A DNA stretch of 64,000 nt, taken from Proteobacteria bacterium DTSAM18 (GTDB lineage Bacteria > Myxococcota_A > UBA796 > GCA-2862545). The position numbers were made by a program, and so were the translations under genes. Below the pieces are notes generated by a model. The model was not told the DNA's origin. It saw only the letters and a list, made by a program, of their open reading frames with translations, and ran no database searches. The stretch lies in NCBI GenBank assembly GCA_028767165.1, contig JARACJ010000002.1, positions 1-64,000 on the forward strand, read 5' to 3'. Every line of letters begins with the position of its first letter. Positions within the stretch are counted from its first letter, which is position 1. Positions 28,741 to 36,381 of this stretch are shown here, in pieces.

Positions 28741-29319
28741 ATGACCGTCAAGCGCGCCCCGCTCGCCGCCCTGACCATCACCCTGTGTTCCGGTCTGGCC
28801 TGGCTGTCGCTCGGATCCGGCCCCTCCATCGAGCGGCCGGACATCACCACCGGGGCCCCGATGGAGGCTGGAGCGGATCCACAGGGTGTCGCCACGCCCC
28901 CCGACCGGCAGGTGGAGGTGGCCGAGCGACAGGTCATCGAGAAGCAGGTGGACGAGCAGGCGCTGGCTCCCTCGCAGGATCGGGCCGCGGCCTCCGAGGC
29001 ACCCCGCGCTCCGGCGAGCCCCGCGGAGGTCGCGCGGCTCAAGCAGGAGCTGCCGGACATCCTCGCCGAGCTGGGCACCACCTACGACTGGGACGACATG
29101 ACACGCATCGAGCTCGAGGTGGTGCTCGAGGCGGCCATCACCCAGGGGCAGGCCCTCAAGGTCGACAAGGAGGCCGGCGTGCTCGAGGGAGAGGCCCTCC
29201 GTTCGGCCGTGGAGGGGCTGAAGACCCGCACGTCGGACGAGCTGTCCCGCATCCTCACCGACGACGAACGGAACGTTCTGATGGCCCGGATCCAGGGGCA
29301 ACTGACGCCCGAACGCTGA
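28741..29319 (+). CDS. Exported or membrane-anchored helical protein of unknown function
   Basis: The 192-residue protein begins with a hydrophobic segment ([18 protein letters not shown]) that could be a signal peptide or an N-terminal anchor. A Pro/Ala/Gln-rich linker follows, and residues 95-190 are predicted helical and charged ([17 protein letters not shown], '[18 protein letters not shown]'). I recognise no family. It lies 33 bases ahead of the dihydroorotase-like gene and may share its transcript. Confidence 0.65.
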   Translation: MTVKRAPLAALTITLCSGLAWLSLGSGPSIERPDITTGAPMEAGADPQGVATPPDRQVEVAERQVIEKQVDEQALAPSQDRAAASEAPRAPASPAEVARLKQELPDILAELGTTYDWDDMTRIELEVVLEAAITQGQALKVDKEAGVLEGEALRSAVEGLKTRTSDELSRILTDDERNVLMARIQGQLTPER

Positions 29320-29351
29320 TCATCGGCCGCAAAGACGTTAACGGGCTCGCC

Positions 29352-30629
29352 ATGACACGAAGTCTCACCATCCGGGGTGGCAGGATCGTCCTCCCCGACC
29401 GCGTGGTCCGCGGGGACCTGCTCATCATCGACGGGCTGATCGAACAGATCGCACCTGCCATCGAGCGCCCCACCGACACCACCGTCGACGCCTCCGGCGC
29501 CTACGTGCTGCCCGGCGCGATCGATCCCTGGGTCCGGTGCCGGCTCGGCTCCGACGGCATGCTCGACGACGTCAGCCACACCACCGCGGCGGCCCTGGCC
29601 GGGGGCACCACGAGCGTGGTCATCGAGGACCCCTACCGCCCACTGCGTCACCACGAGGCGCTCGAGCACGAGCACGACAAGCTCGGTCGCTTCGCGCGCA
29701 CCCACTACGCGCTGCACGCCCACGTCCGGCCGGACGACCTCGGCGCCGTGCACGACCTGCACCCGGCGGCCACGCTGCACATCGATCTGTGCGAGCCCGG
29801 CTGGACGGAGGCCTCCCTCACGGCGTTCTTCCAGACCGGCCCCCACCGGGTCCTCGTGGAAGGATGCCTGCACCAGCCCGCCTACCGCGACGAGGACGGC
29901 TTCGACCCCTCCCAGCACACCGGCCGCTACCCTCCCGAGGATCTGGCCGGCGCACTGGAGCGGGTGGCACACCTCGCCCGCATCCACGGCGTGCGGACCC
30001 TGTGGGGCGCCACCTCCACCCCCGCAGAGCTGGCCGTCCCGCTCGAGCCCCACGGCAACGTCAGCCGCCAGGCGCTGCTGCCCCACATCGCACTCGACGC
30101 CACCGAGGCCTACGCCGAGTTCGGCACCCAGGCGGTCATCAACCCGGCCCTGCAGCCGGCGCCCGCCGCTCGGATCCTCTCCGAGGGGCTCACCGACGGC
30201 CGGATCACCCTGCTGGCCACCGGCCACGCCAACGTGCCCCCGGATCACAAGGCCGATCCCTACCCCCTCACGCCGCCGTGGCTCCCGACCCTGCACCTGC
30301 GCTTCCCCCTGCTGATGGCGCGCGTCGCCGAGGGCGAGCTCACGTGGCCCCAGGTCGCGCACCTCACCAGCCAGGGCCCCGCCCGGTGGCTCGGCGTGCG
30401 GCGCAAGGGCCGCATCGAGATCGGCTACGACGCCGACCTCGTGGTGTTCGATCCCGCGGGACACACGCCGCCCGGCTGGGGTCCGATGGCCGACGTCCCG
30501 CATCAGGGTGCGGTCAAGTGCACGCTGCTCAAGGGAAGACTGGCATACTGGGACGGACAGGTTCCCGATGGGATCCGGGGCCGGCCGCTGCACATGGCGC
30601 CGCCCACCCTGACCCCCATTCCGTCCTAG
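29352..30629 (+). CDS. Dihydroorotase/hydantoinase-like amidohydrolase with degenerate metal site
   Basis: The 425-residue protein follows the cyclic amidohydrolase fold from end to end: an N-terminal beta sandwich ('GGRIVLPDRVVRGDLLIIDG'-like), 'AAALAGGTTSVV', 'LLPHIALD', 'GTQAVINPALQ' and the C-terminal 'KGRIEIGYDADLVVFDP'. The metal-binding residues are mostly missing. The DxHxH motif after strand 1 reads DPWVR, and the TDHAP motif reads TGHAN, losing the catalytic Asp. It is thus probably a non-catalytic homologue, comparable to the inactive DHO subunits that pair with aspartate transcarbamoylase in some bacteria; no such partner is adjacent. No good ribosome site precedes the ATG. Confidence 0.8.
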   Translation: MTRSLTIRGGRIVLPDRVVRGDLLIIDGLIEQIAPAIERPTDTTVDASGAYVLPGAIDPWVRCRLGSDGMLDDVSHTTAAALAGGTTSVVIEDPYRPLRHHEALEHEHDKLGRFARTHYALHAHVRPDDLGAVHDLHPAATLHIDLCEPGWTEASLTAFFQTGPHRVLVEGCLHQPAYRDEDGFDPSQHTGRYPPEDLAGALERVAHLARIHGVRTLWGATSTPAELAVPLEPHGNVSRQALLPHIALDATEAYAEFGTQAVINPALQPAPAARILSEGLTDGRITLLATGHANVPPDHKADPYPLTPPWLPTLHLRFPLLMARVAEGELTWPQVAHLTSQGPARWLGVRRKGRIEIGYDADLVVFDPAGHTPPGWGPMADVPHQGAVKCTLLKGRLAYWDGQVPDGIRGRPLHMAPPTLTPIPS

Positions 30630-30637
30630 GAGAAGAC

Positions 30638-31111
30638 ATGCTGCAGCCTGGCCAAGCCCCCGAAGACTTCACCCTGCTCGACGACGCCGGAAACGAGGTG
30701 GCCTGGTCGAGCTTCCGCGGCCGCCCCGTGGCGGTGTTCTTCTACCCCAAGGCCTCCACGCCCGGCTGCACCAAGGAGGCCTGCGCCTTCACCGATCTGC
30801 GGGCCGAATTCGAGGCCCTCGGCGTGGCCGTGCTCGGCATGAGCGCCGACACCGTCCGGCGACAGGCCAACTTCAAGGAGAAGTACGAGCTGTCCATGCC
30901 GCTCATCTCCGACCCCGACCACGTCGTCCTGAAGCCCTGGGGCGTGTGGGGCCTGAAGAAGAACTACGGCCGCGAGTACGAAGGCATCATCCGCTCCACC
31001 TTCCTGTTCGACGCCGACGGCAAGGTCGCCCACGTGTGGTCCCCCGTCCGGGTCAAGGGCCATGCAGAAGCCGTGCTGGAGAAGGCACGGGAGCTGTTCG
31101 GCCAGGCATGA
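30638..31111 (+). CDS. bcp: Thioredoxin-dependent peroxiredoxin (Bcp/PrxQ)
   Basis: The 157-residue protein has the AhpC/TSA fold and the Bcp active site PKASTPGCTKEACAF, in which the peroxidatic Cys and a resolving Cys five residues later form an intramolecular disulfide. It reduces hydrogen peroxide and organic peroxides in the cytoplasm. AGGAG lies five bases before the ATG. It follows the dihydroorotase-like gene by 8 bases and overlaps the next lipoprotein gene by ATGA. Confidence 0.95.
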   Translation: MLQPGQAPEDFTLLDDAGNEVAWSSFRGRPVAVFFYPKASTPGCTKEACAFTDLRAEFEALGVAVLGMSADTVRRQANFKEKYELSMPLISDPDHVVLKPWGVWGLKKNYGREYEGIIRSTFLFDADGKVAHVWSPVRVKGHAEAVLEKARELFGQA

Positions 31112-32889
31112 GGCCCTGGCTGCCGGCCCTGGTGCTGGCGGCCGTCATCGGTTGCCAGTCGCCTCCCCCTCCACCGCCCACCTCCGCGCCGATGCCACAG
31201 GCGCAGACGGACGGCGTGGCGCTTCGCGTCCTGCGCGGCACCCGGCAGGGTGATGGCTGGCAGGTGGAGCTGAGCCTGTCGAACGGTCGCCCGTGGGTGG
31301 CGAACGGACTGCGGAGCGTCAGGCGAGCCGCCGTGTTCCACCCGGAGGACATGGTGCTGATCGACGTCGACGGGACCCGCTGGCCCGCCCACGGGGCAGA
31401 CGACGTCACCCTCGCGGGCCTCGAGCGGAACAGGCGACGCATCACGCTGCGCTTCGACGGCGCCTCGGCACCGGTCGGCCTGCAGTGGGGAGACACGCCG
31501 CTGCCATGGCCCGGCGCCACGACCCACTCCCTGGCGGACGACCCGCTCCAGCGTGCGGCCGACGGCGTCACCACCCCCGAGGAGGCGGCAGCGGTCGTCC
31601 GCGAGCGGGTGGCCGTGGTCCCCGCCTGGGGCGTCCGCCACGGCCCCGGCACGGTGTGGGCCCAGGGCAGGGGCACCCCGGTGGAGCGAGCGGAACTCCT
31701 TCGCGCTCTCCTGGGGGACCTCGGCTGGAACAGCCGTCTGGCGTGCGGCGAGCACCAGGAGCCCCTCGAACCGATCACGGTTCCCCCGCTGCCCATCGAG
31801 GCCGGTGACGCCCCGGAGCATGCCGCCTACGACCTGGTCCCCGCCTGGTGCTGGGCCCAGGTGCAGCGGGACGGGGGCTGGCACGACCTCGATCTGCGGT
31901 CCCACACCGACACGCCGCTTCCGTTCCTGTGGGAGACGAGCAAGGACGCCGCGTCGCACCTGTGGCGGCACGAGCTGGAGCTCGTCGCCCTGACCCGGAC
32001 CGGCCCACAGTCCTGGCAGACCACGAGCCTGTGGCGGCAGGGCATCACCAGCGCCGCGCTGTCCGAGCGCACGCTGGCCCTGGATCTGCAGCCCGGGCCG
32101 GAGCGTCTGACGGCCCACGCCTGGCTCGTGGGCCGAGACGACGCCCAGGGACGGCAGGCCGGGTCGGTGCCCGTGGACGGACTCGAGCGCATCATGCTGA
32201 AGATGCGCTGGATCGACCCCACGGGGGTGCTCTCCAGCGACGAGGAGCGCACGATCTGGGAGTCGGCGGAGGCGCAGGGGCCGCAGGGCCCCATCCGCCT
32301 CGGACTCAGCACCTCTCCCGGCCACGCGGACGTGTCGGCCCCCCATCCCTTCCCGGCGCTCGCCAGCCTGCACGGTCGGATGGGCACCCACCCCCATCCC
32401 GCGCAGCCCAACGGGCTGCCGGATCCCGCGGACCCGGCGCTCCTGATCTGGCAGGGATCGGTCTCAGCGTCTCACATAACGTCCCATTGGGCGCAGCCTC
32501 GACCCCCGCTTGCAGCCACTGAGAGCGGTCCACGGGCCCACCTGGGACTGCACCTCGCCTTCCTGGACGCACTCGGTCTGCCCCACGCACTGCCGGAGGC
32601 GTTCTCCGACGTGGCCGCCGACCTCGTGGCCGCCGAGGGAGTGGACCAGCTGCATCGGAACGAGATGATGCGCGGCCTGGGACGAGGCTACAGCTACGCC
32701 GTCACCGCCACCCACGACCTGTGGGAGCGGCACCCCACCCGGGGCACCTGGAACCGCTGGCACCACGGGGCCGACGTGCACCCCCTGCCGTCCACGTCCG
32801 CCGGCGACGACGTCTGGACGACCGTCGAGGAGGTCCTGACGAACAAGCGGCGGGTCGCCACGAGAGCGCCCGCCGCAAGGACCCCATGA
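31108..32889 (+). CDS. Lipoprotein with relic transglutaminase-like region
   Basis: The 593-residue protein has a lipobox (VIGC) followed by a Pro-rich stretch. Residues 165-270 follow the transglutaminase-core pattern ('GTPVERAELLRALLGDLGW', then 'WAQVQRDGGWHDLDLRS'), but the catalytic Cys position before 'ERAELL' is not Cys and the His of the usual 'HAW' strand is missing, so enzymatic activity is unlikely. The remaining parts are beta-rich and unrecognised. It is coupled to bcp by ATGA and ends 20 bases from the convergent TetR gene. Base composition drops locally around 32460-32530. Confidence 0.65.
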   Translation: MRPWLPALVLAAVIGCQSPPPPPPTSAPMPQAQTDGVALRVLRGTRQGDGWQVELSLSNGRPWVANGLRSVRRAAVFHPEDMVLIDVDGTRWPAHGADDVTLAGLERNRRRITLRFDGASAPVGLQWGDTPLPWPGATTHSLADDPLQRAADGVTTPEEAAAVVRERVAVVPAWGVRHGPGTVWAQGRGTPVERAELLRALLGDLGWNSRLACGEHQEPLEPITVPPLPIEAGDAPEHAAYDLVPAWCWAQVQRDGGWHDLDLRSHTDTPLPFLWETSKDAASHLWRHELELVALTRTGPQSWQTTSLWRQGITSAALSERTLALDLQPGPERLTAHAWLVGRDDAQGRQAGSVPVDGLERIMLKMRWIDPTGVLSSDEERTIWESAEAQGPQGPIRLGLSTSPGHADVSAPHPFPALASLHGRMGTHPHPAQPNGLPDPADPALLIWQGSVSASHITSHWAQPRPPLAATESGPRAHLGLHLAFLDALGLPHALPEAFSDVAADLVAAEGVDQLHRNEMMRGLGRGYSYAVTATHDLWERHPTRGTWNRWHHGADVHPLPSTSAGDDVWTTVEEVLTNKRRVATRAPAARTP

Positions 32890-32909
32890 GGGTCCACGCA
32901 CCCGGTGGT

Positions 32910-33479
32910 TCAGGCGATCATGCCCGGCCGAACGAGGTCCCAGACCTCCTTGACCGCATCCGACCGCTTTCCGGACACCTCGCCACGGGCGGCGGCCTCC
33001 ATGGCGGCACGTGCGCCTGCCATGAAACTGGCCGCTGCCAGCGGTGCGTTCTTGAACGACACCTTGCGCCCCTTCACACCCCTCGCCACCTGGTCGCGGA
33101 AGGCGCTCCCGAGGTTGGCGATGGTCAGCTCGATGCGGTCCTGGCTGGCCGACGGGAGTCGACGCTGCTGGAGGATCGCCGCACGAGGCAGCCTGTCGGC
33201 GAAGGTGGCGATGACGTCGACCACATGTTCGAGGGCCTCGACCGAGTTGGCGGCCTTGCCCTCGTCGAGCAGCGCCTCCGATCCGGAACAGGCCTGGTCG
33301 ATCAGGGCCACGATGACGTCTTCCTTGCTCGCGAAGTACTTGTACAAGGTCGACTTCGACATGTGCAACGAGCGAGCGAGCGCGTCGACGGTGAGGTCAC
33401 CATAGACGCCTCCATCCAGGATCTCCGTGGCGCCGGTGAGAATCCGGGCCCGGCTCATCTTCCGTCCATCTGCATTCAT
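32910..33479 (-). CDS. TetR family transcriptional regulator
   Basis: The 189-residue protein has an N-terminal TetR DNA-binding domain of about 50 residues, ending in the helix-turn-helix 'LHMSKSTLYKYFASKEDVI'. The C-terminal ligand-binding part is all-helical. The start at 33479 has GAGGT seven bases upstream; longer in-frame readings lack a domain. It is divergent from the nucleosidase gene, and the 182-base gap contains repeated TTCTCC elements and a dyad that could be its operators. Confidence 0.9.
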   Translation of the reverse strand: MNADGRKMSRARILTGATEILDGGVYGDLTVDALARSLHMSKSTLYKYFASKEDVIVALIDQACSGSEALLDEGKAANSVEALEHVVDVIATFADRLPRAAILQQRRLPSASQDRIELTIANLGSAFRDQVARGVKGRKVSFKNAPLAAASFMAGARAAMEAAARGEVSGKRSDAVKEVWDLVRPGMIA

Positions 33480-33565
33480 GGTTCTACCTCTTTGCTTCCC
33501 CACCAACCGGACTCGAGCAGCCCGATGACCACCGACCTTCACGAGCCCCCAACGCCCATGGGCGC

Positions 33566-33644
33566 TTCTCCCCGTGACATGACCGGTTCTCCCGTCCTTA
33601 TCGGATTCTCCGCTGGAATCGTTGACCGTGCGGACTGTACGCAC
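33566..33644. promoter_or_regulatory. Candidate operator region between tetR-type gene and nucleosidase gene
   Basis: TTCTCC occurs three times in direct orientation at 33566, 33587 and 33606, that is with 21- and 19-base spacing, close to two helical turns. The last copy lies in a palindrome (CGGA-TTC-TCCG, 33602-33612). A further dyad, GTGCG-N7-CGCAC (33628-33644), overlaps a TTGACC hexamer (33622-33627). This fits regulator binding sites controlling the divergent pair, but no site is proven. Confidence 0.4.
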
Positions 33645-33661
33645 AGGCCCTTGGAGCTTCG

Positions 33662-34261
33662 ATGATCACCTTCTTGGCTGCCGTCTCACAGGAATTGGGT
33701 CCGCTTCCCGGAAAACCCGTAGGCGTGGGCCCCCTGCGCGCGGCTGCCTCGGCAGCCCGACAGTTCGCCCTGCAGTCTCCGAAAGCGGTGGTGCTGGTGG
33801 GAACTGCCGGTGCCTACGCTGGCGGGCCGGAAATCGGGTCCGTCATCGCGAGCGGCGATCTCGGTTGGGCACACGGGGTCGACGCGCTGGGCGCCGGCTA
33901 TGTTCCCGTTCCACCGAATATCATCCCATCACACGCTGATTTGCAGGTACTGTTCAATTTGCCGGTATCTGACGTTCTCACCATCGGCGCGATCACCACG
34001 GATCCTGCACTTCAGCAGATCCACGCAGCCAGATGGGCCGTGGAGCACATGGAGGCCTATGGCGTGGCGCTCGCCGCGGCGGACGCCGGCGTGCCCTTCT
34101 GCGCCGTGCTCGGGATCACCAACCGGGTGGGGCCCCAGTCCCACGAACAGTGGAAGGCCAACCGGGCCCTGATGGAGCAGGCGGTGCAGGCCACCGTCGC
34201 CTCCGCCCTGGGCCTCGACGGTCCTCCGATGCCCGACCTTGGCGCACTACGGAGGGACTGA
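33662..34261 (+). CDS. Nucleoside phosphorylase/nucleosidase family protein (MqnB/MTAN-like)
   Basis: The 199-residue protein belongs to the PNP/UDP phosphorylase fold: 'VVLVGTAGAYAG' near residue 45, 'WAVEHMEAYGVALAA' with the 'VEMEG'-like substrate segment, and 'CAVLGITNRVGPQSHEQW', which recalls futalosine hydrolase. It would cleave a purine nucleoside; the exact substrate cannot be read. The first 115 codons have a softer GC bias than the rest. It is divergent from the TetR gene and followed 14 bases later by the DnaQ-like gene. Confidence 0.75.
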   Translation: MITFLAAVSQELGPLPGKPVGVGPLRAAASAARQFALQSPKAVVLVGTAGAYAGGPEIGSVIASGDLGWAHGVDALGAGYVPVPPNIIPSHADLQVLFNLPVSDVLTIGAITTDPALQQIHAARWAVEHMEAYGVALAAADAGVPFCAVLGITNRVGPQSHEQWKANRALMEQAVQATVASALGLDGPPMPDLGALRRD

Positions 34262-34275
34262 GATAGTCTGCCGCC

Positions 34276-35154
34276 ATGAAGTGGAAGCATCTCGACATCA
34301 TCGCCTTCGACACCGAGACCACCGGGCTCGATCCCTTCGCCGGGGATCGCATCATCGAGGTGGGCCTCGTCAAGCTCCGCATCGACGACGCCGGCGAGGT
34401 GATCGGCCGTGAGGATCTGTCCCGCCTGGTGAACCCGGGCATGCCGATCCCGAAGAAGATCACCGACATCACCGGGATCTCGGACGACGACGTGGCTGGT
34501 GCCCCCTCGTTTCCCGAGCTCGCCCAGGAGATCGCGACCTGGTTCGAGGGTTCGGTGGCCGTGGCCCACAACTTCCCCTTCGACCACGCGTTCTTCACCC
34601 AGGAGTTCGATCGGGCCGGCGTGATGTGGCAGGAGCCCCTCGCCGCGATCGACACCGTCGACGTCTCCATCAAGATGTTTCCCGATGCCCGCTCCCACAA
34701 GCTCGGCGACCTGGCCAAGCGCCTGTCGGTGCCCCTGGAGAACGCCCACCGCGCCACCGACGATGCCGCCGCCTGTGGCTACTGCTTCGCCAAGCTCGTG
34801 GCCAGGCACGGGGTCGACGACGAGCTGCAGGCGCTGCTCGACTGGGCCGGGGCGATCGGTCGCCCGCCCGAGGATGGCCCGCTCGGCATCGACGAGTACG
34901 GAAACTCCATCTTCCTCGAAGGCCCCCACTCCGGCGAGCCCGTCGGCCAGTTCCCGCTGCACCTCGCGTGGATGGAGAAGGCACGCACCAAGGGTGCCCA
35001 CGGCTGGGCCTTCCGCTACCCCGAGTCCACCCGGGCCTGGATCCGCCGCTGGCTCAACGTCCGAGGCTCCGGCCGCGCCCGCCAGAACCCCAAGTCCTTC
35101 CGAAGCCAGGACTGGGTCATCGATCCCTGCATCGCCGACAGCCGCCGGACCTGA
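34276..35154 (+). CDS. DnaQ-like DEDDh 3'-5' exonuclease
   Basis: The 292-residue protein has the three exonuclease motifs of the DnaQ/epsilon family: FDTETTG (Exo I), AHNFPFDHAFF (Exo II) and HRATDDAAA (Exo III, DEDDh type with His). About 110 extra residues follow the core, with 'GPLGIDEYGNSIFLEGPHSGE'-like loop and basic stretches, perhaps for partner or DNA binding. It would degrade DNA or RNA from 3' ends. The Bax1-like gene starts three bases after its stop, so it likely belongs to the same transcript as bax1 and xpb. Confidence 0.9.
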   Translation: MKWKHLDIIAFDTETTGLDPFAGDRIIEVGLVKLRIDDAGEVIGREDLSRLVNPGMPIPKKITDITGISDDDVAGAPSFPELAQEIATWFEGSVAVAHNFPFDHAFFTQEFDRAGVMWQEPLAAIDTVDVSIKMFPDARSHKLGDLAKRLSVPLENAHRATDDAAACGYCFAKLVARHGVDDELQALLDWAGAIGRPPEDGPLGIDEYGNSIFLEGPHSGEPVGQFPLHLAWMEKARTKGAHGWAFRYPESTRAWIRRWLNVRGSGRARQNPKSFRSQDWVIDPCIADSRRT

Positions 35155-35157
35155 CCC

Positions 35158-36381
35158 ATGCTCACGAGCGACCTCGTCCGTGCCCGTACCGTCGGTGGCG
35201 TCCTGCGGCCCACCTTCCTGAAGAAGCCCGCCGCCACCCTGCGCGAGCACGTGGACGACCTCGTCCACACGGTCGAGGCGGCGGAGGAAGCCGGCTGGAC
35301 CCGCGCACAGCTGTCCAAGGCCACCGACGGCGTCATCACCGGCCACCGCAGCCTCAAGGTCCTCAAGGGCATGCGCAAGCTGCTCCTCGACCGCTGCGAG
35401 TTCGAGGTCGACACCCCGGTTCCCCCCGCCGAGCTCCGCAAGGCCGCCTTCGAGCTGGCTGCGCAGATGGGACCCCTGGCCCTCGAGGCGGGTCCCCTCG
35501 AACGACCGACGGCGGACGACGTGTTCGCCGCCCTCGCCGAGCAGTTCGAGCAGCCCGCCGAGGTCCTTCGGGCCACCCTGTACGGCGACCTGAAGAGCGC
35601 GCAGAAGCTCTCCCGGTTCCGGCCCCTCGATACCGACGCGCTGATCGCCCGCTACAACGTGGCCCTCGTGCAGGCGATCCTCATCCGCGCCGTGCAGGTC
35701 CACGTGCAGATCCACGCGCCCTCGCCTGCCCGGCTGCGTCAGCTCCTGCGCTTCGTGAAGTTCCACCAGCTCATGCACCGGGCCTGGCGGGAGGACGACG
35801 TGGTCCACCTGCAGCTCGACGGGCCCACCTCGCTGTTCAAGCAGAGCACCCGCTATGGCCTGCAGCTCGCCAACTTCTTCCCGGGCCTGCTGCTGCAGGA
35901 CACCAATTGGACCATGCAGGGCACGACCCTGTGGACCAAGGCCCGCCGCCGCACCCCCTTCGAGGTCACCTGGCAGGACAAGCTGAAGAGCCACTACCGC
36001 GACACCGGCGCCTGGGTCAGCCGGGAGCAGCAGTGGTTCGCCGATCGGTTCGGCCAGGTCGACACCGGCCCCTGGACCCTGTCCGAGGACGTGCTCCCCA
36101 TCGAGCTCGGCGGTCACGGCGTCGTGATGCCCGACTTCACGCTCACCGACGGCACCCGCACCGCCCACCTGGAGATCGTCGGCTTCTGGCGCAAGGACTA
36201 CCTCGAGCGCCGCTGGAGGGCCCTGCAGCAGTTCGGTCCCGGCAACCTGATCCTGGCGGTCTCCACCCAGCTGCTGTCCGACAAGGGCAAGGCCACGGAT
36301 CTCCCCGGTGCCGTCATCCCCTTCGCGAAGGCCCTGCCGGTGGGCAAGGTGCTCGCCGCCGCCGAGGAGGTGGCCCGATGA
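35158..36381 (+). CDS. Bax1-like nuclease (DUF790), XPB partner
   Basis: The 407-residue protein looks like DUF790/Bax1: it begins 'MLTSDLVRARTVGG' with 'RPTFLKK', has a helical middle ('FPGLLLQDTNWTMQG') and a C-terminal nuclease-like half ('ELGGHGVVMPDFTL...', 'AHLEIVGFWRKDYLERR'). The D-F and E-I-x-G-F-W positions fit the PD-(D/E)XK-like active site of this family. In archaea Bax1 binds XPB helicase and cuts bubble DNA in nucleotide excision repair. Its stop overlaps the xpb start by ATGA, the expected pairing. Confidence 0.85.
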   Translation: MLTSDLVRARTVGGVLRPTFLKKPAATLREHVDDLVHTVEAAEEAGWTRAQLSKATDGVITGHRSLKVLKGMRKLLLDRCEFEVDTPVPPAELRKAAFELAAQMGPLALEAGPLERPTADDVFAALAEQFEQPAEVLRATLYGDLKSAQKLSRFRPLDTDALIARYNVALVQAILIRAVQVHVQIHAPSPARLRQLLRFVKFHQLMHRAWREDDVVHLQLDGPTSLFKQSTRYGLQLANFFPGLLLQDTNWTMQGTTLWTKARRRTPFEVTWQDKLKSHYRDTGAWVSREQQWFADRFGQVDTGPWTLSEDVLPIELGGHGVVMPDFTLTDGTRTAHLEIVGFWRKDYLERRWRALQQFGPGNLILAVSTQLLSDKGKATDLPGAVIPFAKALPVGKVLAAAEEVAR

